Shown piece by piece: positions 39,689 to 47,319 of a stretch of 54,866 nucleotides of DNA. Source of the DNA: a virus; the IMG/VR virus record IMGVR_UViG_3300013093_000004, positions 1 through 54,866 of that record, one strand, 5' to 3'. A program made the position numbers and the translations under genes. The first letter of the stretch is position 1. Each line of letters begins with the position of its first letter. The notes under the pieces are model-generated. The model was given only the letters and a program-made list of their open reading frames with translations. It did no database searches and was not told the DNA's origin.

Positions 39689-39900
39689 GCGTCACCGCCT
39701 TTCGAGGCTGCGATAACGCCGCGAACAGAGGGCAAGATGGGTTCGCGGTTCAACGCGGTAATTGCCTGTTGGTCCAAAGGGGAGCGCGCCCAATCAAACT
39801 TCGGAAGGGCAAATTCGGCAATGTCAGCGTACCGGCTGCAAGCCTCCACCAGCCCCGCATTGACCGCCCGCAGCCGCGCGCGCTTGTCGGTGTCAATCAT
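39685..39900 (-). CDS. Hypothetical protein, 71 residues
   Basis: It begins at ATG 39900 (ATGA with the upstream stop). It is helical and charged (RARLRAVNAGLVEACSRYAD), then has an Ile/Pro-rich middle (EFALPKFDWARSPLDQ). I know no family. It belongs to the chain of coupled left-operon genes. Confidence 0.6.
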   Translation of the reverse strand: MIDTDKRARLRAVNAGLVEACSRYADIAEFALPKFDWARSPLDQQAITALNREPILPSVRGVIAASKGGDA

Positions 39901-40184
39901 GACTTCACCTCGTCGGTTTTGGCGAACACCACGCGCGCCGACCATGCGTCGGCGCCGCGCGAATGCTGGGGGAACTTGTGGCGATCGAGCGCGGCGCTGA
40001 GCGCGCGGTAACAGCCCGGCGGTCCGCCTCTGTTTGGCGCGTTGTGGCTGGCGGGATCCGGGTAGAGCTTTTCGGCCAGTTGATCGAAGCGCATCGAGCC
40101 GCCGGCGGCGACCAGCGCGGCCTGAATGCGGTCTTTGATCGGCAGCTTGCGCGCGCGATAGCTGGGGTGCCAAGCGCGGGTCAT
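39897..40184 (-). CDS. Small winged-helix-like protein
   Basis: 95 residues. The segment IKDRIQAALVAAGGSMRFDQ, then LAEKLYPD, resembles the start of a winged helix as in small phage regulators. A Gly/Pro-rich loop and RALSAALDRHKF follow. It is basic overall. It overlaps the methyltransferase stop and the next gene. A DNA-binding role is possible, but no family is assigned. Confidence 0.6.
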   Translation of the reverse strand: MTRAWHPSYRARKLPIKDRIQAALVAAGGSMRFDQLAEKLYPDPASHNAPNRGGPPGCYRALSAALDRHKFPQHSRGADAWSARVVFAKTDEVKS

Positions 40185-40822
40185 GCGGCATTTGCCGGAT
40201 AATCATCGGCGCGTTCAAGCCGGCGGCGACACGGCGCGATCCAGTCGAAGCGCGTCCCCTCTTCGCCCATGATCCACACCAGCCACGCATAGGCCGTCGC
40301 GGTCGATCCTTCGGGCGCCAACCGGCCCTTGTGCATCACGACGCGTTCGGTGAATTGCAGCACATGGGTCGGGGGGTTCTTGGCAAACAGCCGCTCGTAA
40401 CGCCCCTGCCCTTCCAAAAACGCTGCGCGCACGATCATGGCGACGCCGCACTCGCTGGTAAGGAACGCGCGCTCGATGAACTGCTCGGCCAGCTTGAACG
40501 GCGGATTGGTGATGGTCCAATCGACAGGCCGGGGCGGCGGCCCAAACAGATAATCTTGGACCAAGTAGCCCGCGCCATAATCATGCACGTCGCTGGCGAT
40601 CACGCACCCGAAATACTCGGCCAGCGGCTTGACCATGTGGCCGCGATTCGCTGCCGGTTCGCGCGCGGTCATGTCGTTCCAATCTTCCGGCTCGACGCAC
40701 CAGTTTGCGCGCAGCCATTCGCACAACGCGCGGGTGGCCCAAGGCGGCGTAGGAAAATCGTCCAAGCTGTCGTGCGGCTCGACGCGGCGCTGCATGACGG
40801 CGGTGCTACGGTTCTGGGTCAT
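40181..40822 (-). CDS. DNA adenine methyltransferase-like protein
   Basis: 213 residues from ATG 40822. NPPF (106-109) is the amino-methyltransferase motif IV. EPAANRGHM (55-63) replaces the usual EPxxGxG SAM-binding motif I, and IASDVHDYG is motif II-like. It would methylate adenine or cytosine N4 in DNA and so protect the phage from restriction. The motif I variation (Ala-Ala-Asn in place of Cys-Gly-Gly) is seen in many phage enzymes of this type. It overlaps the PAPS-reductase-like gene by ATGA and may work with it. Confidence 0.8.
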   Translation of the reverse strand: MTQNRSTAVMQRRVEPHDSLDDFPTPPWATRALCEWLRANWCVEPEDWNDMTAREPAANRGHMVKPLAEYFGCVIASDVHDYGAGYLVQDYLFGPPPRPVDWTITNPPFKLAEQFIERAFLTSECGVAMIVRAAFLEGQGRYERLFAKNPPTHVLQFTERVVMHKGRLAPEGSTATAYAWLVWIMGEEGTRFDWIAPCRRRLERADDYPANAA

Positions 40823-42006
40823 GATCCGACCAACTCCCTGAAAAGGATCGGCTGGGTCGATCCATCGCCATAGACCGTATCGAGCCACAGATCGGCGCGC
40901 GGTTCATCACCATCCCAGCGGTCCGGGAAAGTGCCGGCGGCGATCAGTTCGCGAATGCGGGCCTCTTCTTCGGGGTTGATCAGGTCGACTTGCGCGCGCG
41001 CTTGAATATCGAGAATGCGCTCCAATGCCTCGCTGCGCGCTTCAAGCGTCAATGGCCCCATGCGCTGGGGGTTTTTGCCGATGCTGCCATCCTTCAGCCG
41101 CTCCACGCCGCGCTTGCGCAGGCGCTGCTTCGGCTGGCGCATCCAGCGATAGATCGGCTTCAATTCCAAAAGCGGCGCCAGATGCGCCCAGGCCGGCATC
41201 GCGATGATGTTTTCCAGCGCGGTGTCGCGTTGCGCGAGCGGGCAGCCGATGCAGCCGGTGCGCGCGTTGATCTCAGTCGCATCGTCGCCGCCATAGGCAT
41301 CGGCAAGGATTTGCGTCGGCCACCCGCCGAATTCTGGCATCGGCGCGTAGACCTTCAGCCAATCCCAGATCCAGCACACCCGCCAATGCAGCAGCGGCGC
41401 GAGTGTGGCGATCCGGCCCTTGACGCCCTTCGCTTCGGGCAAGATTTGCTGATACCAACCCTGGCCGCACTCGGCGCCGTCTTTTGAGCATGACATGGCG
41501 ATGCGGCCGTCGCGGATCGCGCTTTCGCCTTGGCGCACACCGGTGAGCATCAGCGCGGTGCCGGGCAAAGCGGCCATGGCGTCGATAAGCGCGCTGGCCA
41601 TCGGCTCGACTTTGATCTGGCGGGTGCACCAACGCAGCGTGTTGTTGTTCGGCGGCGGCACACCACGGCCCAAGATGTAGACCATGAACCGCTTGTCGAG
41701 CGGCGCGCGCACGATGTGCAGCCGGATCCAGTTGATGCCGCGCAGCATGGCCATGATCTGTTCGGCGCTGCGCTGGATCGGCGGCAATTCCTGCCGCGTG
41801 TCGGCATAGAAGACGTGCAACACCTCCGGCTGGGGCAACAAGCCGGCCTGAATCAGATGAACCACGATCGTCAGCAGCGCGGTGCTGTCTTTGCCGCCGG
41901 ACCAGGCCAAAGCATAGTGCTGGTGGTTGCCCCAATAGGCGCGAAGTGACTGCAATGTCAGTTCGACGCCTTCGGCATGCACTGCCTGAATGCTGATATC
42001 GCTCAT
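40819..42006 (-). CDS. PAPS-reductase-family, DndC-like protein
   Basis: 395 residues from ATG 42006. The pyrophosphatase loop SGGKDS (36-41) and the conserved RWCTRQIKVEP (Cys127) are clear, and TGCIGCPL (Cys252, Cys255) with Cys173 and Cys180 could bind an iron-sulfur cluster. This combination is typical of DndC-like members, which activate by adenylation and transfer sulfur in DNA phosphorothioation, rather than of CysH sulfate reductases. No DndD, DndE or IscS partner is present here. It overlaps the methyltransferase gene and so may belong to a DNA-protection function. Confidence 0.85.
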   Translation of the reverse strand: MSDISIQAVHAEGVELTLQSLRAYWGNHQHYALAWSGGKDSTALLTIVVHLIQAGLLPQPEVLHVFYADTRQELPPIQRSAEQIMAMLRGINWIRLHIVRAPLDKRFMVYILGRGVPPPNNNTLRWCTRQIKVEPMASALIDAMAALPGTALMLTGVRQGESAIRDGRIAMSCSKDGAECGQGWYQQILPEAKGVKGRIATLAPLLHWRVCWIWDWLKVYAPMPEFGGWPTQILADAYGGDDATEINARTGCIGCPLAQRDTALENIIAMPAWAHLAPLLELKPIYRWMRQPKQRLRKRGVERLKDGSIGKNPQRMGPLTLEARSEALERILDIQARAQVDLINPEEEARIRELIAAGTFPDRWDGDEPRADLWLDTVYGDGSTQPILFRELVGS

Positions 42007-42254
42007 GCCAGCCCTGCCCGGCGCAGCCAGTCGGCCAGCTTCGCCTCGACCTGCGCGCGCGCGTCTTCGACGGTCTTTGCGGTGCGCCAAATGGCGGTGT
42101 GGTGATCCAAATCGAAAAACCAAGCCGGCTGGGATTTGTGGCCGCCACGTTCCAATACGCGGCCGACCGGAACCTCGCCCAGATAGAGCAATTCGAGGCT
42201 GCACCACGGGCGCCAGGCAATGTTCGCCGGCAGGGTGACTGGGCGGGCGGTCAC
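42003..42254 (-). CDS. Hypothetical protein, 83 residues
   Basis: It starts at GTG 42254 (GTGA overlap with the upstream stop) and overlaps the DndC-like gene. It is compact alpha/beta: WCSLELLYLGEVPVGRVLER, then WFFDLDHHTAIWRTAKTVED, ending in a charged helix. The layout is like small phage proteins with a single beta-sheet that sit beside DNA-metabolism genes. No family can be named. Confidence 0.65.
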   Translation of the reverse strand: MTARPVTLPANIAWRPWCSLELLYLGEVPVGRVLERGGHKSQPAWFFDLDHHTAIWRTAKTVEDARAQVEAKLADWLRRAGLA

Positions 42255-42493
42255 GCCAGCACCCGCGCGATGTGGTTGGCGTACACCCCGACCGCTTTCC
42301 AATAGAGGGCCATGGGCGCCTTATGGGTGGCCCAACACTTGGCCGCGCGGCCCCTCGCATCGTCCCTGATCGCCAACAGGACGGCACGCACCCGTTGGCG
42401 TTCGGCTGGGGTCAGTTCGACCAATGCAAGTTTGGCCGCCTGCAAGCCGAGGATGGGGTTGCGCACCTCGCGGCGCGCCGAACGGTCGCTCAT
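42251..42493 (-). CDS. Hypothetical helical protein, 80 residues
   Basis: It overlaps the HNH gene upstream and the 83-residue gene downstream. It is basic and almost all helix (AERQRVRAVLLAIRDDARGR, then ALYWKAVGVYANHIARVL). Nothing diagnostic is visible. It could be an accessory to its neighbours, to which it is translationally coupled. Confidence 0.6.
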   Translation of the reverse strand: MSDRSARREVRNPILGLQAAKLALVELTPAERQRVRAVLLAIRDDARGRAAKCWATHKAPMALYWKAVGVYANHIARVLA

Positions 42494-43140
42494 CTCCGCT
42501 GCGCCTCCTTCATCGCCTGTTCGACCTGAGCGATGGCCAGCACGGTCGGTTTCAGTTCGGCTGGGGCATCGTCATAGGCAATGCGCCGGCGCCAGCGGCC
42601 GCCGTTGAGCCGGGGCAGCAGGTTGCGCGGGATCAGAATCCAGTTTGACGGGTCGGTATTGAGCGGGTTGCTGTCCAGGCATTTGAGCGCGTGGCCCTCG
42701 GGCAATGGCCCGTTGACCGCTTCCCAATTGATCAAGTGCACCGCGCGCCAACGCTTGTGGAACGGCATGTCATCGTTGATCTTGCGTTCGAGATAGCCGT
42801 CGATGATGCGTTCGGACCCGATCGGTTTGTAATTGCGCGATGCCTTGCCGCTGCGCTGGCCCTTGCGAAACTGCGTGGCACGGGCATTGGGGTGTTTCCC
42901 GCCGCGACCCTCTTCGCATTTCACGCCCTTGTTGTGCGGCAGCTGACCGCGCGCGAATTGACCGGTGCGGCCGGTGCGCCAACCTTTGCGCTTGCGCAGG
43001 GCGTGGAGGTGGCCCGCAGTGACATCGGCGCGATCAAACCGGGCGACGAACGCCGCGTGATAGTCGGCGATCGGCATGGTGTGGTGTTCGAACAACCAGG
43101 CCATCTGCTGTTCGGTGTAGATGATCGCGCGGCCCTTCAT
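42490..43140 (-). CDS. HNH homing-type endonuclease
   Basis: 216 residues. The N terminus has an HTH-like start (IYTEQQMAWLFEHHTMPIAD). The C-terminal HNH core runs WRAVHLINWEAVNGPLPEGH, then LKCLDSNPLNTDPSNWILIP, then RNLLPRLN, with the HNH_3 spacing. Proteins of this form are often free-standing homing endonucleases in phages, here embedded in a tightly overlapping operon rather than interrupting a gene, so it may be a normal phage nuclease. The basic central linker should bind DNA. Confidence 0.8.
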   Translation of the reverse strand: MKGRAIIYTEQQMAWLFEHHTMPIADYHAAFVARFDRADVTAGHLHALRKRKGWRTGRTGQFARGQLPHNKGVKCEEGRGGKHPNARATQFRKGQRSGKASRNYKPIGSERIIDGYLERKINDDMPFHKRWRAVHLINWEAVNGPLPEGHALKCLDSNPLNTDPSNWILIPRNLLPRLNGGRWRRRIAYDDAPAELKPTVLAIAQVEQAMKEAQRR

Positions 43141-43424
43141 GCCGGCACCCGCTTGCGTGCAGCGGTCAGCCAGTTGCCGATCGCCTGGCCGATGCCTTGG
43201 GTCGATGATGCGCTGATGCCGGCCAAGACAAATCGGCTGGCATCAGACTTGGTGTTGAACCGCGCGCCGAATTGCGTGAACAGCCTAGCACACAGCAGCC
43301 TCATTTGGGCATCATAGCGGCGGTGATAGGCCATCGGGTCATCGCCCAATGTGCCGGCACACCGGCGCGCGTCGGCGTACTGGGCTTCAACCTGGCGAAT
43401 GATATCGGCCAGCGGCTGGTTCAT
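43137..43424 (-). CDS. Hypothetical helical protein, 95 residues
   Basis: It starts at ATG 43424, overlapping the upstream gene's stop. It is helical and soluble (QPLADIIRQVEAQYADARRC, then RYDAQMRLLCARLFTQFGAR), followed by a Ser/Gly-rich segment and a basic end. It could be a small DNA-associated or dimerising factor. No family is recognised. Confidence 0.6.
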   Translation of the reverse strand: MNQPLADIIRQVEAQYADARRCAGTLGDDPMAYHRRYDAQMRLLCARLFTQFGARFNTKSDASRFVLAGISASSTQGIGQAIGNWLTAARKRVPA

Positions 43425-43696
43425 TGGTCGCCGCCCCCGATCAAGCGCGGCTGGGCCGGCGCGGCGATCGGCGCGATCTGCGCGACCATGCCCTTGAACC
43501 GATCGCCATGCTGCGCCAGCACGGTGACTGCCTCCAGCTGCACTTGCGAGCTGTGGATGATCTGTTCGGCGATCTGCACCACCGCCTTGGCGCGCTGGCA
43601 CTCGGCCTCGATATCCTCGGGCGTCTTGCAATCCTCTGACAGGCGATCGAGCTGCGCGAACAGGTGGTTGTTCAAATCGTTGAGCGTGCTGGTCAT
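43421..43696 (-). CDS. Hypothetical coiled-coil protein, 91 residues
   Basis: It starts at ATG 43696, overlapping a possible 21-residue frame upstream. Most of the protein is one long amphipathic helix (NDLNNHLFAQLDRLSEDCKT, then AKAVVQIAEQIIHSSQVQLE), ending in a Pro/Ala-rich tail. Small coiled-coil proteins of this kind occur in many phage early operons. Function unknown. Confidence 0.65.
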   Translation of the reverse strand: MTSTLNDLNNHLFAQLDRLSEDCKTPEDIEAECQRAKAVVQIAEQIIHSSQVQLEAVTVLAQHGDRFKGMVAQIAPIAAPAQPRLIGGGDQ

Positions 43697-43758
43697 GACT
43701 GATCCTCGATCGGCTGAAATGGGAAAGCGCCCTGCCCGGCCCGATGCGCGCCGGTCAT
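43693..43758 (-). CDS. Possible 21-residue microprotein bridging two genes
   Basis: A 22-codon frame starts at ATG 43758, in an ATGA overlap with the gene before it, and ends with TGA at 43693, in an ATGA overlap with the gene after it. The product (MTGAHRAGQGAFPFQPIEDQ plus S) fills exactly the only gap in this coupled series. The double overlap argues for translation. Size prevents a firm call, and it may serve only to pass ribosomes on. Confidence 0.4.
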   Translation of the reverse strand: MTGAHRAGQGAFPFQPIEDQS

Positions 43759-43919
43759 TCCACCACCTCGAAATTCCGGGTGCGGTAATTGGTGCGAGCG
43801 ACTTCGGCCTCGATCTGGGCGAGCGTCATCACCTCGGTCTTGACCGTGCGACCGCCGCCGGGGGTGACCACGAAGAATTCAACGCGGTAACGGGTGTTGG
43901 GGTTTGCGCGGCGGGTCAT
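43755..43919 (-). CDS. Hypothetical protein, 54 residues
   Basis: It starts at ATG 43919 (overlap with the acyl-carrier-like gene) and overlaps the microprotein frame. It is a compact beta-alpha unit (TRYRVEFFVVTPGGGRTVKT, then MTLAQIEAEVARTNY). A longer frame starting at 44030 would lie inside the upstream gene and is rejected. Function unknown. Confidence 0.6.
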   Translation of the reverse strand: MTRRANPNTRYRVEFFVVTPGGGRTVKTEVMTLAQIEAEVARTNYRTRNFEVVE

Positions 43920-44146
43920 GCTGTGGTGGTTTCCATGGTGGCGATCACGTCGGCGATGGTGCGCCATTGTTCGAGCGTGGTGTCGCTGATGCGGATATCG
44001 AGCTGGTCTTCCAGCTCCATGGCGATGCATTGACGGTCCAGGCCATCGAGGCCCAGATCATCGATCAAAGTGGCCGCTTCGAACGGCTGGTCGCAGATGG
44101 TGACGTCCGCGATGACCGCGCGCAGGGTTTCCAGCGGATCAGGCAT
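43916..44146 (-). CDS. Acyl-carrier-protein-like protein lacking the carrier serine
   Basis: 76 residues with the four-helix acyl carrier pattern: a first helix, the loop with TLIDDLGLDGLDRQCIAMEL, an acidic helix II (EDQLDIRIS), and a last helix (EQWRTIADVIATM). Carrier proteins have DSL at the start of helix II for the phosphopantetheine; here it is Asp34-Gly35-Leu36. The protein therefore cannot carry an acyl group in the normal way. It may be a decoy or protein-interaction module. It overlaps both neighbours in the left operon. Confidence 0.75.
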   Translation of the reverse strand: MPDPLETLRAVIADVTICDQPFEAATLIDDLGLDGLDRQCIAMELEDQLDIRISDTTLEQWRTIADVIATMETTTA

Positions 44147-44630
44147 CGGCGTTCACGAACATCGCGTCGCCGAACAATTCGATCCATTGCGGCTGGTCGA
44201 CCGGGTTCAGATCGCCGTTGACGATCAACGCGATGGTCGCCGCGATCCGGGCCAGCGCATCATCGTCGCCAGTCGCAACGATCTGGGCGCCAAACACCCG
44301 TGCATAATAGTGATCGACCGGCATGATGTGGCCCTGGACGATCGAGCCGCGCGGCGCGCGCGGATCCATGGCCATCACCCACAACTCGTGCGTGGCGCCG
44401 GGCACCTTGATTTCGACCAAGTCATGCTGGTGGGCCGGGCGCAGGTGCAGCAACGCGACATGGCAACTGTGCACCGCGTGATGGGCGCCCGGCGCCGACA
44501 CGATCCAATCGCCGATCACCGCGTCGTGCTGCGGTTTGATGCGGTGGCGCGCCAGCGCCGCGGCGCGGTTGCAAGCCCATGCGGCACCGTGCGTGCCAGC
44601 GTGGTCGGCTGGGGGCATGTTATCGAGCAT
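44139..44630 (-). CDS. Hypothetical His-rich protein, 163 residues
   Basis: It begins at ATG 44630 (or 44618), overlapping the HD-type gene. The sequence has many His residues (KPQHDAVIGDWIVSAPGAHH, AVHSCHVALLHLRPAHQHDL) and a beta-rich middle (VEIKVPGATHELWVMAMDPR). The His cluster might bind metal, but there is no known motif. It may be an enzyme of unknown class that goes with the HD hydrolase and acyl-carrier-like protein on either side. Confidence 0.6.
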   Translation of the reverse strand: MLDNMPPADHAGTHGAAWACNRAAALARHRIKPQHDAVIGDWIVSAPGAHHAVHSCHVALLHLRPAHQHDLVEIKVPGATHELWVMAMDPRAPRGSIVQGHIMPVDHYYARVFGAQIVATGDDDALARIAATIALIVNGDLNPVDQPQWIELFGDAMFVNADA

Positions 44631-45246
44631 CGAGCACGCTCCTGACTTGGTGATAGAATTCGATGAACCGCCGGGCCGCTTCGTCGGCTGGCCACGGATC
44701 GATGACGAAATCGAATGGTTCGATGCCGCTGATCGCCCGCCACTTGTCGAAATTGGCGTGAGGCATCAGATCGCGCTTTTCGGTCGCCAGCATCCGCAGG
44801 TCATAGCGTTTGACCAGGGCATGGTGATTGTGCCCCACTTCAAAGCGCGCATCGATGGCGTGCGCGCTCCGCTTGATCAGCGCGCGCAGTTCGGCTGGCA
44901 AAAGCGATTTGGCTGGGCTGGGAAAATCGCCCCACACCACCTCGTCGCTTTCATGCATCAGGCCCTGATAGATCGCCGGCCACGAATGACCTTCGCGCGC
45001 CATCTGCCGCGCCAGCAACACGCAATGCTGCGCCACGAAATAGAGCATGCGCCGGCCCGGCACGCGGTTGGGACCGACAGCTTCGCGCGTCTGGCCGGAA
45101 AAGCGCGGACGCAGCAAACCCCAGGCATAATCCTCGATCGTCATCGCCGCTGCATCGGGGGTGACGAAATCGAAATAGGCGCCATCGCCCAGCATGATCG
45201 TCGGGCCGCTGATCCGGCGTGCGGCTGGTGCGGCCTGATCAGGCAT
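44620..45246 (-). CDS. HD-domain hydrolase, YfbR-like
   Basis: 208 residues. FVAQHCVLLARQMAREGHSW, then IYQGLMHESDEVVWGDFPSP, then AK, matches phage HD proteins related to 5'-deoxynucleotidase YfbR (usual form LLHDxxEAxxGDxxxPxK). The second metal ligand pair is His98-Glu99 instead of His-Asp, so metal binding may be altered. A nucleotide monophosphatase or related activity is inferred. The gene overlaps DUF5131 upstream and a His-rich protein downstream. Confidence 0.75.
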   Translation of the reverse strand: MPDQAAPAARRISGPTIMLGDGAYFDFVTPDAAAMTIEDYAWGLLRPRFSGQTREAVGPNRVPGRRMLYFVAQHCVLLARQMAREGHSWPAIYQGLMHESDEVVWGDFPSPAKSLLPAELRALIKRSAHAIDARFEVGHNHHALVKRYDLRMLATEKRDLMPHANFDKWRAISGIEPFDFVIDPWPADEAARRFIEFYHQVRSVLDAR

Positions 45247-46336
45247 GGGGCACCGCCGGCAGACCGTTGTGCTCGACGCCGTCCAGCAGGCGGCCGGCGC
45301 GCGCTTTGCCGACGGCGCTCAACAACGTAACGCTGCGTCCATGGCCGGCGTATGCCCGCCTTGGATTTATCATCTCGATCGCGCCACACGCACAATCACG
45401 AGCCCCATCAGCGATCGGGATCGTATAACTATCCGGCGCCCACTCTCCCCACTGCTTAAAATGAAACGGCACGCCAGCGGCGGCGCACTGGTCGCGCAGC
45501 GATCGAGCCCAGTCCGGGTGCATCGGTCGGGCGCCGGGGCCGCTTTCGCCGCCGACGATTACCCAGTCGATAGTTGGGTCAAACGCCCAATTTCCATCAG
45601 CGGACGGAATTGAATACCGCCATGATGCGTCAGATGGGCAATTTTGGCACCGATATTCCGGTTCGCCACCGCAGCAGGCACCGGTTGGGTCAAGCCATTG
45701 CAACAAATCGATTTCGCCCAGCAGTGGTTCGCATGACAGGAACCGCACCCATGCCGGCGTAGCCAGCAAGTCGGGGATTCGTTCTTCGGCGCGCTGCTGG
45801 TCCTCGACGCTGACACCAAGCCAGACATTCGGGAGCGGCCACCATGCAGCGCCTGGCCGAATGTGCGGCAGCGGCACCACCACGAGTTTGTCGCCGCGCT
45901 CACGCCTGATCTTGATTGCCGCGTCGGCGATGCGACCTACCGCCCCGGCCATGTATTCCCGCATCCGCGCGCTGCGCTTGGTCAGGATCATGTGCGTGTG
46001 GTGCGGGGTCAGCGCGCAGACCGCAAAAACCCGGTCGATCCATGCGTCGGGCACCGCCAGGTGAAACAGATCGCCGTGCGCGTTCCAGAAAATCCGGCGC
46101 GGGCGTTTCCATGCCAGCGGTTGCATCAGCGCCGGCTCGTGCAAGCGCACGCGGCCGCTCCACACCGGTCCGGCTTTGGTGTCGATCGTCAATCCTTCGC
46201 GGGTCGGGTGGTGCTTCAACCGCGTGCCGGCAAGGCGCATGGCGTAGCAGTTCGTGCAGCCCGGCGAGACCACCGAGCAACCGTTGATGGCGTTGACCGT
46301 GGCATCGGCCCATTCGATTTTGGTGTTGTCGGACAT
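45239..46336 (-). CDS. DUF5131 / phage Gp37-Gp68 family, radical-SAM-like
   Basis: 365 residues. It begins NTKIEWADATVNAINGCSVV, then SPGCTNCYA, with Cys20, Cys27 and Cys30, the hallmark of this family; GDLFHLAVPDAWIDRVFAV and the C-terminal VIVGGESGPGARPMHPDWAR also agree. The family has a TIM-barrel with a cysteine cluster like radical SAM enzymes, though spacing differs from CX3CX2C. Its substrate is unknown. A middle insertion has further Cys pairs (CCGGEPEYRCQNC) that may form a zinc finger. It is one of the larger enzymes in the left operon. Confidence 0.85.
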   Translation of the reverse strand: MSDNTKIEWADATVNAINGCSVVSPGCTNCYAMRLAGTRLKHHPTREGLTIDTKAGPVWSGRVRLHEPALMQPLAWKRPRRIFWNAHGDLFHLAVPDAWIDRVFAVCALTPHHTHMILTKRSARMREYMAGAVGRIADAAIKIRRERGDKLVVVPLPHIRPGAAWWPLPNVWLGVSVEDQQRAEERIPDLLATPAWVRFLSCEPLLGEIDLLQWLDPTGACCGGEPEYRCQNCPSDASWRYSIPSADGNWAFDPTIDWVIVGGESGPGARPMHPDWARSLRDQCAAAGVPFHFKQWGEWAPDSYTIPIADGARDCACGAIEMINPRRAYAGHGRSVTLLSAVGKARAGRLLDGVEHNGLPAVPHA

Positions 46337-46339
46337 CGC

Positions 46340-46864
46340 TCAGGCCTCCCAATCGGCGGCCAGCAGCGCATCGAGCGGCTGGGGATCAGGGTCGCTGGCC
46401 GTGATCTGGTCAGGCGGGGACAGCTCGCGCAGGTATTGCTGAGCGGCGTCCAGGGCGCGCATGGTCGCATTCAGCTTGCCAACGACCACGCCAAGGTAAA
46501 CGTGGTCCAGATCGGGCAAATCAGCGACTTGCGCGATCGGGATTAACGCGCCGACAGCGCCAACCAATTCGGCGAGCATGGCGTTGGCGCGATCACGATC
46601 CTGTTCGGCGATCGAGGCTTTGCTGGCCAGCTCGTCGGCGGCGGCGCGCTGCGCGGCCAGCGTGGTGTCTGCCTGCATCTGATGCCAGATCAACGCCGCC
46701 TGCGCGGCGGTTTTGGCGCCGATGGAACGCATCAAGTTGGCGCGGTGGATTTCGACCGTGCGACGGCTGATGCCGAAAGCGTGCGCGATCTGCTTGTTTT
46801 GCTGACCAGCAGCCAGCAGTTCGAGCACCTGGCGCTGGCGCTGCGGCAATTCGTCCAGGGTCAT
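46340..46864 (-). CDS. LuxR-type HTH regulator with coiled coil
   Basis: 174 residues from ATG 46864. The N-terminal 60 residues are a LuxR/GerE HTH (LPQRQRQVLELLAAGQQNKQ, IAHAFGISRRTVEIHRANLM). A coiled coil of about 45 residues follows (AAQRAAADELASKASIAEQD), and the C terminus is helical. There is no receiver domain, so it would act by oligomerisation alone. It lies early in the left operon and could adjust phage or host genes during infection. A longer frame (to 47113) covers the neighbour and is rejected. Confidence 0.78.
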   Translation of the reverse strand: MTLDELPQRQRQVLELLAAGQQNKQIAHAFGISRRTVEIHRANLMRSIGAKTAAQAALIWHQMQADTTLAAQRAAADELASKASIAEQDRDRANAMLAELVGAVGALIPIAQVADLPDLDHVYLGVVVGKLNATMRALDAAQQYLRELSPPDQITASDPDPQPLDALLAADWEA

Positions 46865-46886
46865 GATTGGCGCTTTCGATGTCGGT

Positions 46887-47108
46887 TCAATCGGCGATTT
46901 CGTATTCGGCGATGTCGAACGGATGGGCCGGCCGACTGATCGACCAGCGCGTGGGCGGCCGACCATCGGCGGCTGGCCAAGAACCGCTGGCGTGGCTGGT
47001 CCAGCCATTGACCAAGCGGACGTGGACGCGGCGATATCCGGTGATTTCGCCGGTTTCTGGGTGGACGATGGCGCAATCGTCCGGGCAGCGGCCGGGATTG
47101 GGGCGCAT
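46887..47108 (-). CDS. Hypothetical protein, 73 residues
   Basis: A soluble protein with strand-like content (CAIVHPETGEITGYRRVHVR, then LVNGWTSHASGSWPAADG) and an acidic end (DIAEYEIAD). It sits 22 bases upstream of the LuxR-type gene and one base after its own upstream neighbour. Two Cys lie in the first 12 residues. No family is recognised. Confidence 0.55.
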   Translation of the reverse strand: MRPNPGRCPDDCAIVHPETGEITGYRRVHVRLVNGWTSHASGSWPAADGRPPTRWSISRPAHPFDIAEYEIAD

Positions 47109-47109
47109 G

Positions 47110-47319
47110 TCATTGCCCGGCGCCCTGCAGTGTCAGCAGCTTGCTGACCTCATGACGCATGGCAAATGCATCGTCGCGCTCGCCGCGTTCGAAACACTGC
47201 GCCTCGACCTCGTGCCCCTTGCCGCGCAGGCGTTCGGCGCAATTGAGGCGTGCGGCGGCCATGATGTGCGCCGGCGCCGAGACAGGCGGCAACGGCGGGA
47301 TCGGGCCGTGGGCGCTCAT
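47110..47319 (-). CDS. Hypothetical protein, 69 residues
   Basis: It starts at ATG 47319, overlapping the preceding gene. A Pro-rich start (HGPIPPLPPVSAPAH) is followed by a helical basic part with two Cys (ARLNCAERLRGKGHEVEAQC). No known motif is present. It is part of the coupled left operon. Confidence 0.55.
   Translation of the reverse strand: MSAHGPIPPLPPVSAPAHIMAAARLNCAERLRGKGHEVEAQCFERGERDDAFAMRHEVSKLLTLQGAGQ

Noticed and set aside
42490-43140. HNH gene as an intron-borne homing endonuclease
   Set aside because: The gene overlaps both neighbours by a few bases in the same direction and interrupts no recognisable gene, so no intron or intein is evident.
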